DNA of 12,137 nt. Source: Pseudomonadota bacterium (lineage in GTDB: Bacteria; Pseudomonadota; Alphaproteobacteria; Rhizobiales; Hyphomicrobiaceae). A model generated the notes under the pieces. The model worked only from the letters and a program-made list of their open reading frames with translations, was not told the origin of the DNA and made no database searches. The position numbers and the translations under genes were made by a program. Within the stretch, counting starts at the first letter, position 1. Every line of letters begins with the position of its first letter. Positions 6,602 to 12,137 of the stretch are shown in pieces. The stretch spans positions 1 through 12,137 of the forward strand of contig JAKALI010000059.1 in assembly GCA_021813195.1 (NCBI GenBank), in the 5' to 3' direction.

Positions 6602-7037
6602 AAGGCCTTTGTCCCCGCTGGACTGGGCCATTATCCGCTCGAACAAGAATAGCACGTGCCTTGCACGGATCGAAAAGCTCATGGACCGCTTTGCGCCCGC
6701 CGTGGTGGTGCTCGAAGAATTCGAGCGGGCTCCGGATGTCCGGGCCGACCGGATGCAGCGGCTCTGCCGGGCCATTCTCCATCTCGCCACCAATCGGGGG
6801 TACGAGACCGGAACCTATTCCCGGGCGGCGATCCGCACCTGCTTTTCGTGCATCGGGGCCGTCACCCGCTACGAGATCGCCCAGACCGTCGCCCTGCACA
6901 TTCCCGCGCTGCGGCACCGGCTGCCACGTCCGCGCAAGTTCTACGAGAACCAGGATTCACGGATGGCGATCTTCAACGCCAGCGCCCTGGCGATTACGCA
7001 TTTCACGGTGTCGGGCAGCGCCGATAACCCGTTATGA
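6519..7037 (+). CDS. RuvC-fold (RNase H-like) protein with degenerate active site
   Basis: A 172-residue protein matching the RuvC Holliday-junction resolvase fold along its length. Motif I is LVLALHPTGRGVGWAVFE at 11-28, where RuvC has IDPG: the catalytic Asp is H16. Motif II is VVVLEEFE at 62-69, with E66 or E67 matching the catalytic Glu. RAAIRTCFSCIGAVTRYEIA (102-121) follows the RuvC lysine-rich stretch, and NASALAITH at 153-161 matches RuvC DALAIAITH with Asp replaced by N153; the other C-terminal Asp is A150. Three of four catalytic acids are therefore missing by this alignment, so it may bind branched DNA without cutting, unless D146 substitutes. It starts inside the XRE gene (83-nt overlap) without a visible Shine-Dalgarno sequence. 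Its stop overlaps an ATG at 7034 as ATGA. Confidence 0.7.
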   Translation: MTSIPASKKPLVLALHPTGRGVGWAVFERPLSPLDWAIIRSNKNSTCLARIEKLMDRFAPAVVVLEEFERAPDVRADRMQRLCRAILHLATNRGYETGTYSRAAIRTCFSCIGAVTRYEIAQTVALHIPALRHRLPRPRKFYENQDSRMAIFNASALAITHFTVSGSADNPL

Positions 7038-7074
7038 CCACCCGCACCGCAGTCATCCGCCCGTCCTGCGCACT

Positions 7075-7104
7075 CGGGAGCACCGGAATGGTCCGGTGTT
7101 CCCG
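7075..7104 (+). promoter_or_regulatory. 13-bp hairpin in the ardC leader
   Basis: CGGGAGCACCGGA (7075-7087) pairs with TCCGGTGTTCCCG (7092-7104), 13 pairs with one G-U, closed by the tetraloop ATGG. It lies between the RuvC-like stop and the ArdC Shine-Dalgarno sequence, ending 19 bases before the ATG. No T-tract follows, so an mRNA processing, stability or translational control element is more likely than an intrinsic terminator. Confidence 0.6.
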
Positions 7105-7123
7105 CCATGCGTGGGAGAAAGCA

Positions 7124-8038
7124 ATGCGCGAATCTGTTCTTTCAGAATCGAAGTTCAATGTCTATCAAGCCATCACCGAGAAGATCGTGGCCGCCATCGA
7201 AGCGGGAGTCGGGACCTGCACCATGCCCTGGCACGGCAGCATCGTGCCGCCGGCGTTCCCGATGAACGCGGCGACCGACAAACCTTATCGTGGCGTGAAT
7301 GTCGTCGCGCTCTGGATAGAGGCACACGTCCGGCGCTACATCTCCGGCTACTGGGCGTCATACCGCCAGTGGAAGACGCTTGGTGCCCAGGTCCGCAAAG
7401 GCGAACGCGGCGCCCTCGTCGTCTTCTACAAGCCCCTCGAACAAGACGACGCTGAAGACGAAGCCGATGTCGGTAATCAGCGACAGCGCTTCGTCGCCCG
7501 CGCCTCCTACGTCTTCAATTCCGAGCAGGTGGAGAACTGGCAGCCGCCGGAACCCGTGGTGAAGTCGCAGGTGCAGATCAACGCCGAGGTCGCCGCCTTC
7601 GTGGAGGCTATCGGCGCCGATATCCGCCACGGCGCGCCGGCGGCGCGGTATCGCCACGATCTCGACTGCATCGAGATGCCGAATCCGGAAGACTTCATCG
7701 GCACCAGCACCTCGTCGCCGCTCGAAAGCTACCACGCGGTCTTATTTCACGAGCTCGTGCATCTTTCAGGTGCCCCTCACAGACTGAACCGAGAATTCGG
7801 CAAGCGCTTCGGTGACCGCGCTTACGCCTTCGAAGAGATTGTCGGGGAGCTAGGAGCAGCGTTTCTTTGCTCGGCTTTTCGCATCGCCAACGAACCGCGG
7901 GACGATCATGCCGCCTACGTGTCTTCATGGTTGACGATTCTGAACCGGGACACAAGAGCGATCTTCACCGCGGCCAGCAAGGCGCAGGAGGCGTGCGAAT
8001 ACCTCTTGCAGCTTGCGGCAACGAAGCCCGCCAGATAG
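7124..8038 (+). CDS. ardC: ArdC-type antirestriction protein (zinc metallopeptidase)
   Basis: A 304-residue ArdC-family protein. The N-terminal domain (about 8-130) shows YQAITEKIVAAIEAG, PWHG, NAATDKPYRGVNV and WKTLGAQVRKGERGALVVFY, all typical of the ArdC DNA-binding domain. The C-terminal domain has the zinc site HELVHLSG at 209-216 followed by APHRLNREFG, with FEEIVGELGAAFL (236-248) supplying the third ligand Glu. Known relatives bind single-stranded DNA and protect incoming plasmids from type I restriction. I chose the ATG at 7124: it has GGGAGA five bases upstream and begins just before the conserved domain. An ATG at 7034 overlapping the RuvC-like stop as ATGA is the alternative; its extra 30 residues cross the hairpin at 7075-7104 and look non-native. 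The gene ends the + strand module. Confidence 0.9.
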   Translation: MRESVLSESKFNVYQAITEKIVAAIEAGVGTCTMPWHGSIVPPAFPMNAATDKPYRGVNVVALWIEAHVRRYISGYWASYRQWKTLGAQVRKGERGALVVFYKPLEQDDAEDEADVGNQRQRFVARASYVFNSEQVENWQPPEPVVKSQVQINAEVAAFVEAIGADIRHGAPAARYRHDLDCIEMPNPEDFIGTSTSSPLESYHAVLFHELVHLSGAPHRLNREFGKRFGDRAYAFEEIVGELGAAFLCSAFRIANEPRDDHAAYVSSWLTILNRDTRAIFTAASKAQEACEYLLQLAATKPAR

Positions 8039-8060
8039 CCGCCGGACCTGCTCCTCTTAA

Positions 8061-8098
8061 GGACCTCGGTACGATGCCGGGGTCCTTTCTTCTTCTTA
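8061..8098 (+). terminator. Rho-independent terminator after ardC
   Basis: GGACCTCGG (8061-8069) pairs with CCGGGGTCC (8077-8085), nine pairs with one G-U, around a seven-base loop. The T-rich tract TTTCTTCTTCTT follows at 8086-8097. It lies 22 bases past the ardC stop and just before the convergent DUF805 gene. On the opposite strand no T-run follows the hairpin, so it mainly serves ardC. Confidence 0.8.
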
Positions 8099-8611
8099 TC
8101 GCTTCACGGGAGCAGCATCATCGGCGTTCGCGATCAACGACTGCGCATCCCCAAACCGGTTCGCTCCGGCCGTGCCCGGTTGGATCAGCCAGAAGAGCAG
8201 CACACCGTATGCACCCACCTCCGCGACGAACAACTGAACAAACAATACAAACAGTGGCGACCCGATACCGCCCGAATACCAGGTGCTGAACGTGGCGCTC
8301 AAGGCGAACGGAAGCAGCATGAGGCTCACGACGTATGGCGCAAGCGGCATCAAAATCCACCACCCGCTCTTGTCGAGATCATGAAGGCGGCGAACCGAGA
8401 CCGCCAGACTGGGCAGCAAGACCGCCAGCTGGTAGAGCACGCCAAAGGCGTTCGTCGTCGCAATAAGGCCGATAAAGTTACAAACGAAGGACGCAAGGAA
8501 GCTGACCAGCGCGAAATACCAGAATTCCGCCAGCCCGGCCCGGCCCTCGAAATCCACATAGTGCTTGGTTAAGACGGTCTTGAAGACTTCAATTGCATAT
8601 CGCGCATCCAT
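8096..8611 (-). CDS. DUF805 family inner-membrane protein
   Basis: A 171-residue polytopic membrane protein. It has the DUF805 pattern: FEGRAGLAEFWYF at 21-33, PSLAVSVRRLHDLDKSGWW at 66-84, and a C-terminal GANRFGD. Three to four hydrophobic segments are visible, near residues 30-60, 58-72, 82-105 and 118-144. The family is widespread in bacterial inner membranes and has no defined reaction. I start it at the ATG at 8611, preceded on the - strand by GGAAGGA about nine bases upstream; an upstream start at 8650 adds 13 residues that do not resemble the family. It is the last gene of the - strand envelope block and converges on ardC. Confidence 0.85.
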   Translation of the reverse strand: MDARYAIEVFKTVLTKHYVDFEGRAGLAEFWYFALVSFLASFVCNFIGLIATTNAFGVLYQLAVLLPSLAVSVRRLHDLDKSGWWILMPLAPYVVSLMLLPFALSATFSTWYSGGIGSPLFVLFVQLFVAEVGAYGVLLFWLIQPGTAGANRFGDAQSLIANADDAAPVKR

Positions 8612-8677
8612 GAGGACGGTCCTTCCGTGAAGACAATACCATTCCCGCATACCGGCATGGTTGCCGGACTCCCGCGT

Positions 8678-9322
8678 TCACTGTCCGACATAGGTGACCT
8701 TGCCGCCCGAAATCGAGACGCGCAGGGCGCCATACGTCCACAACTCGTCGTTCGGCGGAATCACCTCCTTGCCGCGGGGCTGTCCGATCGCGGCGATGAC
8801 GGCATCCTTGCTCATGCCGACGACGACCTTGTGGGCTTCGATCGCCGCGGCCTGCGTTGCTCCGTATTTCGCGACAAGCGCCTCGTGGCGGGTTTTGGCC
8901 TCAACTTTGGCCGCGGCTTCTCGGGTACGCTGCTCTTGCCGTGCCAGTTTTGCCGAGACCGCCTCGACCGCCTGCCGGGCCGCCGCGGCGCGTTGCTGCT
9001 GTTTCTCCTGCAACTCGGTCTGCGCGACGATCTCACGGCAGGACTGCATGTACGCCGCGAGCCGGCTGTCCTCGGCGGTGATGCCGTGCTGCGCGAGCTG
9101 CGCCGGCACGAGGTTGTAGCGATGGATCAGGCACTCTTGGACCGGTTGATCCACTGCGGCCCAACTCTTCTCGGCGTTCTGCACGGCGGCCTGCTCAAGG
9201 ATCGAGCCGAACAGGTTCCCCCAGACATTGCCATTTGCTAAGGCCGGCGCGGCGAGGACGACTGCGACAAGCATCACCACGATGCCGAGTGGGAACAGAC
9301 TGTTCGGCTTTCTCGGGTCCAC
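8678..9322 (-). CDS. Secreted protein with BamE/SmpA-like C-terminal domain
   Basis: A 214-residue exported protein. Residues 10-29 form a signal peptide (FPLGIVVMLVAVVLAAPALA) with probable cleavage after ALA. A Gln/Ala/Arg-rich helical region, likely coiled coil, covers about 100-150. The last 50 residues have the SmpA/OmlA (BamE-like) pattern: VVVGMSKDAVIAAIGQP, then DELWTYGALRVSISGGKVTYV. In that family this small domain mediates outer-membrane or periplasmic contacts; here it is appended to a helical stalk, so it is not a simple BamE. There is no lipobox. I favour the GTG at 9322, which has AAGGGAGA upstream; an in-frame ATG at 9355 overlaps the preceding stop as TGATG and adds 11 residues. 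Close coupling to the two-TM protein upstream suggests joint function in the envelope. Confidence 0.75.
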   Translation of the reverse strand: MDPRKPNSLFPLGIVVMLVAVVLAAPALANGNVWGNLFGSILEQAAVQNAEKSWAAVDQPVQECLIHRYNLVPAQLAQHGITAEDSRLAAYMQSCREIVAQTELQEKQQQRAAAARQAVEAVSAKLARQEQRTREAAAKVEAKTRHEALVAKYGATQAAAIEAHKVVVGMSKDAVIAAIGQPRGKEVIPPNDELWTYGALRVSISGGKVTYVGQ

Positions 9323-9354
9323 GTCCGGTTCTCCCTTGTGCCTCTGTCTCCGCA

Positions 9355-10524
9355 TCAGTCGCGCTCGCGGTCGGCCAGCGTTTGCACCGCCTGCCGGAGC
9401 GCATCGGAATGTTTTTCGATGGCCAGAAACGCGAGGAGAAACGCGACCAGCAGGAAGGCGGTCACCGCGCTCACGACCACGGAGAGCGCCACATACTTGA
9501 CGGTCTGGGTTCCCATCCGCTCGACGGCGAACGCCTCGCGGGCCGCCGCGTTCTTCGCCTCTGCCCCGTTCCGCGCCGCAGCGGCCGCCTCTTCGCTCGC
9601 GTTCTCCGCGGCGACGCCCTCTTCCCACGCCGCGCATACGCCGGCATAGAAGGCCGTCATGTTCGAGGCGGAGAGCTGTCCTTTCAGCTGCTCGAAGGCA
9701 CGGCGATAGCCCGCGACGAAATCGGTGTTGTAGTCTTGCGTTCCGCAAGAAGCGGGTTCGCGGAGCGCACGGGTGTATGCGTCGAAATAGACGGGGGTAC
9801 GGGCCGGATCGAGCCGGAGCGCGATGGCGCGCGCCAGTCGTTGAAGGTCCGTCAGGCGGGTCGTGGTGCCGCCGGCCGGGGGTGCCGCGCTCGCGGGACC
9901 ATAGACCAGCGTGAACGCAACGGTTGTCGGGCGGGACACGGTGCCGAGTCGATCATGCGCTACGACGGTCAAGTGGAAGGTCCGCCGTCGGTCCTGCGCG
10001 AGCCCCTTAAGACTCGCATTGATCTCGTTCCGCAGCGTCTCGGTGGGCCGCAGGCCCGCGCGCGACACCACCCGGCCGTCATACCGGACGGTGAGCGGCA
10101 CGCGCGCGAAGGATGCCGCGTCCGGCCCGCCCAGGATGTCGAAATCGTTCGGGAACGGCGCGATGCCGTTTTGGGTATCCGCATTGAAATAACCCACAGC
10201 CTGGTCCGCAGAGAGCGGCGCATCAATGACCGCCGGTGTGACGACGAAGCGAAGATTCCGGGGCGGCAGCAGGTGTTGCGCCACCGTGCCAGATGCCATC
10301 GCGATCGGCTGGGGGGCATAGGCCGCCGGCACGGGGACCTGCGGCGCGGAGCGAAAGGACAATAGCTCGTATACGAGCGCGACGACCAGACCGAAAACCG
10401 CGACCAGGAGGCTCACGCTCGCGATCGCCAGGAATATCCTGCGTGCGACCTCCAAAATGAACTTGCTCTGGAACCAACGGGCCAAACCTTTTTGGCCAAT
10501 CGCCGTGCCTGACATTCCGTTCAT
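9355..10524 (-). CDS. Two-TM membrane protein with large periplasmic domain
   Basis: A 389-residue protein of unknown family. A hydrophobic segment at about 30-52 and another at about 344-368 bracket roughly 290 residues that would face the periplasm, giving cytoplasmic N and C termini. The middle part is beta-rich at about 87-215 (FVVTPAVID, VPLTVRYDGRV, FHLTVVAHDR, VAFTLVYG). An Ala/Glu-rich helical stretch lies at about 307-338 before the second membrane segment. No catalytic motif is recognised. The ATG at 10524 is used; the ATG at 10515 is better spaced from AGAGGA and is an equally likely start. Its stop overlaps a possible start of the BamE-like gene. The topology suggests a scaffold or co-polymerase-like envelope protein, but this is guesswork. 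Confidence 0.7.
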   Translation of the reverse strand: MNGMSGTAIGQKGLARWFQSKFILEVARRIFLAIASVSLLVAVFGLVVALVYELLSFRSAPQVPVPAAYAPQPIAMASGTVAQHLLPPRNLRFVVTPAVIDAPLSADQAVGYFNADTQNGIAPFPNDFDILGGPDAASFARVPLTVRYDGRVVSRAGLRPTETLRNEINASLKGLAQDRRRTFHLTVVAHDRLGTVSRPTTVAFTLVYGPASAAPPAGGTTTRLTDLQRLARAIALRLDPARTPVYFDAYTRALREPASCGTQDYNTDFVAGYRRAFEQLKGQLSASNMTAFYAGVCAAWEEGVAAENASEEAAAAARNGAEAKNAAAREAFAVERMGTQTVKYVALSVVVSAVTAFLLVAFLLAFLAIEKHSDALRQAVQTLADRERD

Positions 10525-10610
10525 CCTCTGGTCCGCGGCTTCCGCTCGCGGTGTTATCCGATCCGCCGAGAGTGCGTGACGGCCCTAGCGGAGCCCACAT
10601 GCGGGAAGGT

Positions 10611-10916
10611 TCAGCGGCGCGTACAGCTCGGCGGGTTGGTCATGCCGGCGGCGAGGAGCCCGCCGCCGTTGATCGTACAGGCATAGGTGGCGCCGGACTT
10701 GGTATGGGCGATGTAGTAGGTGTTGGTCGGGCCGTCCGAACGGCGGTCCGTGATCGTCACGTCGCTCAACGGTACGCCGATGACACCGGCAGTGTTTGAC
10801 GCGATACTTTCGTCGGACATGAGTTCCGATTGGCAGCCGGCGAGGCAACCGAGAGCGCCAACGGCAACGATGATCGCGCCAGTGCGCATGATCATTAACC
10901 GATATCGATTGAGCAT
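10611..10916 (-). CDS. Small lipoprotein (101 aa)
   Basis: The N-terminus is a lipoprotein signal: hydrophobic residues 12-23, then the lipobox LAGC with C28 as the lipidated cysteine. The mature part is about 74 residues with no recognised domain; it includes two further cysteines (C80 and C98 by my count) that could form a disulphide. The ATG at 10916 is supported by a good Shine-Dalgarno sequence, AAGGAAGGA, about six bases upstream on the - strand. It is likely anchored to the inner or outer membrane. It lies 86 bp upstream of the two-TM protein gene in the same orientation. Confidence 0.75.
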   Translation of the reverse strand: MLNRYRLMIMRTGAIIVAVGALGCLAGCQSELMSDESIASNTAGVIGVPLSDVTITDRRSDGPTNTYYIAHTKSGATYACTINGGGLLAAGMTNPPSCTRR

Positions 10917-10989
10917 GTTGTTCCTTCCTTATGGGTTCATCCGGCAAAGCCGACGGAACTTACGAAAATTGCCTGCGCGGGTTCATTTT

Positions 10990-11462
10990 CTAACTCCCAC
11001 CCTCTCCCGAAGTGCCGCTCGACTTATCCGCCAGCCAGCGCGGATTGCGCGAGCCCGCCACGAGCCCGGCGATGCCGCCAAGTAGGGGAAGCCATCCCCA
11101 TCCGGGTTCGACCGTTGAGTTCGAAAGCTGCAAATAGAGTTGTTGGAATATTGGCGCTGCCGAGTCTGGGTCGTGATTCGACAGCACGGCGATTGCACAG
11201 CCGATGAGGATCGGCAGACAAGTACGGCTCCGGCCGTCGCGAGCGTCACGCGCTCATAGTTATCGTGGTAGACGAAATAGGCCGCCGCAGCGGCGCAGCC
11301 GATGACAAGCCAACCGAAAACGCCGTGGGCGAGGATCGCAGAGCCCATGGGCATCGGGCCGGAGTAAAAAATCGTGACGGGCATCAACGTGCCGAGCACC
11401 AAGGCGCCTGATGAGAGGTATCCGATAAGCTTGCGGTTGTCGGCAGTGCGCTCCGTTGCCAT
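10990..11462 (-). pseudogene. Multi-pass membrane protein broken by a frameshift
   Basis: The frame starting MATERTADNRKLIGYLSSG (ATG at 11462; a GTG at 11468 is also possible) encodes membrane-like segments up to VTLATAGAVLV near 11223, then turns into Ser/Arg-rich sequence. One base out of phase the hydrophobic pattern resumes as LPILIGCAIAVL, continues through GWGWLPLLGGIAGLVAGS, and ends at a TAG at 10990-10992. Joining the frames gives about 157 residues with four membrane segments. The junction, around 11216-11226, is consistent with the loss of one base. No slippery heptamer is visible, so this is a mutation or sequencing error rather than programmed frameshifting. GGAG lies upstream of the start. 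The family is not recognised. Confidence 0.7.
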
Positions 11463-11490
11463 GGGCACATTTCTCCGTCCGAGCGGACGC

Positions 11491-11985
11491 TTATCGCCGG
11501 ATCAAATAGCTGTATCCGCTGCTAATTTCCATCAGCCAGCCCTCGTCGACTTTCTGAAACGTCTCATGATTGATGCAGGAGATGACGTCGCCTTTCTTGG
11601 CGAACATCATTCCGTTCGAATTGCGAACGGTGGCACCTGAAGGAGCGACGTGGACGGGAATGGCGAGGCCCGTCGTGCATTGGTAGATGAGATCGGCCCT
11701 GGCCCGGAATCGGAAGGCCACGTCGGCCTCGTATATTTTTCCCTCGGGGCTGTCTCGGGTGATGCTCTGGCCGACCTCCGCCGCCGATACGGGGATTAAC
11801 AGGCTGTACCAGTCTTCGCCAAAGAACTTTGAGGTGGCAGGAACCTTGTCGTTCCAATAGGTCGCGTATGCCGATGAAATCTCGGCGTCCGTCGGCGGCG
11901 CGTTTGCATTCGGGCCGCAGCCCGCGACGCCGCACGCGAGGCCCAAGAGGGCCAACACCACACAAACGCCACCGCTGCGCCCCAT
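11491..11985 (-). CDS. Lipoprotein (164 aa)
   Basis: The protein begins MGRSGGVCVVLALLGLACGV and continues to the lipobox GVAGC with C23 as lipidation site, followed by a Pro/Asn-rich linker. The mature region contains EISSAYATYWNDKV, a hydrophilic central part, and a C-terminal beta-rich region (NGMMFAKKGDVISCINHETF, then WLMEISSGYSYLIRR). No known domain is recognised. The frame is open upstream to 12123, but the ATG at 11985 places the signal peptide at the N-terminus and is clearly the better start. It is the first gene of the - strand envelope block, with a plausible promoter at 12025-12054. Confidence 0.75.
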   Translation of the reverse strand: MGRSGGVCVVLALLGLACGVAGCGPNANAPPTDAEISSAYATYWNDKVPATSKFFGEDWYSLLIPVSAAEVGQSITRDSPEGKIYEADVAFRFRARADLIYQCTTGLAIPVHVAPSGATVRNSNGMMFAKKGDVISCINHETFQKVDEGWLMEISSGYSYLIRR

Positions 11986-12024
11986 GCCCCGCACGGCCGC
12001 CCCCCGATTGAAACAATATGGCGG

Positions 12025-12054
12025 ATTTTGTTGCACATCGCTTATCGAAGTCAA
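12025..12054 (-). promoter_or_regulatory. Putative promoter of the envelope gene block
   Basis: Read on the - strand, TTGACT (12054-12049) and CAAAAT (12030-12025) are separated by 18 bp, close to -35 and -10 consensus (5 and 4 of 6 matches). A start near 12018 would give a leader of about 33 bases before the ATG at 11985. It may drive the lipoprotein and the genes downstream of it. Confidence 0.4.
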
Positions 12055-12137
12055 CTGGAAATATTGGACGCGAACCGCGAGATAGTCGCAAATAGGGGCT
12101 ATGACGTGGTCACTCTTCGACAATCGCGGGCGGCGGA

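Noticed and set aside
6598..7455. Open frame of 285 codons on the + strand
   Set aside because: It overlaps the RuvC-like and ArdC genes in another frame and gives Pro/Arg-rich sequence without domains.
9356..9748. Long N-terminal extension of the BamE-like protein
   Set aside because: The extension is Arg/Gly-rich and overlaps the two-TM gene in another frame; the signal peptide places the real start near 9322-9355.
9235..10365. Long open frame on the + strand (376 codons)
   Set aside because: It is antisense to the two-TM protein gene; the translation is Arg/Gly-rich with no fold pattern, whereas the - strand frame has membrane segments, a plausible ribosome binding site and operon spacing.
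11986..12123. 46-residue N-terminal extension of the 164-aa lipoprotein
   Set aside because: It would bury the lipoprotein signal peptide internally and crosses the putative promoter.
1..12137. CRISPR array, tRNA, rRNA or insertion sequence
   Set aside because: No regularly spaced repeats, cloverleaf or transposase gene was seen; the only recombinase is the large serine type.

Overview
The window is GC-rich and has gene families common on plasmids and integrative elements of proteobacteria, most likely an alphaproteobacterium. The organism call rests on GC-rich coding style and gene content only, not on a taxonomic marker. No tRNA, rRNA, insertion sequence or CRISPR array was seen.

Layout. 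Positions 1-502 hold two tightly spaced small hypothetical genes (+). Positions 503-733 are non-coding and unusually rich in inverted repeats. Positions 734-2859 hold a two-gene operon that looks AT-richer than its neighbours: a SAMHD1/dGTPase-like HD phosphohydrolase followed 8 nt later by a GlnD-type nucleotidyltransferase. A large serine recombinase (2893-4485, -) converges on this operon. Divergent from the recombinase is a backbone module on the + strand: a P-loop ATPase related to primase/helicase-type proteins (4728-6041), an XRE-type repressor-like protein (6173-6601), a RuvC-fold protein that has lost most catalytic acids (6519-7037), and an ArdC-type antirestriction metallopeptidase (7124-8038), closed by a Rho-independent terminator at about 8061-8098. 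From 8096 to 11985 six envelope-associated genes lie on the - strand: a DUF805 membrane protein, a secreted BamE/SmpA-like protein, a two-TM periplasmic-domain protein, two small lipoproteins, and a multi-pass membrane protein that appears broken by a one-base frameshift.

How it fits together. Recombinase, ATPase, XRE regulator and ArdC point to a mobile element backbone: movement, DNA maintenance, control and evasion of host restriction. The HD plus nucleotidyltransferase pair sits immediately beside the recombinase, a usual location for cargo. It is the best candidate here for an uncharacterised system: one enzyme that could transfer a nucleotide and one that could hydrolyse a nucleotide or nucleotide conjugate, made from a single apparently leaderless transcript. 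A role in defence or signalling is inference. The - strand block is either further cargo or flanking chromosome; no element end could be placed.
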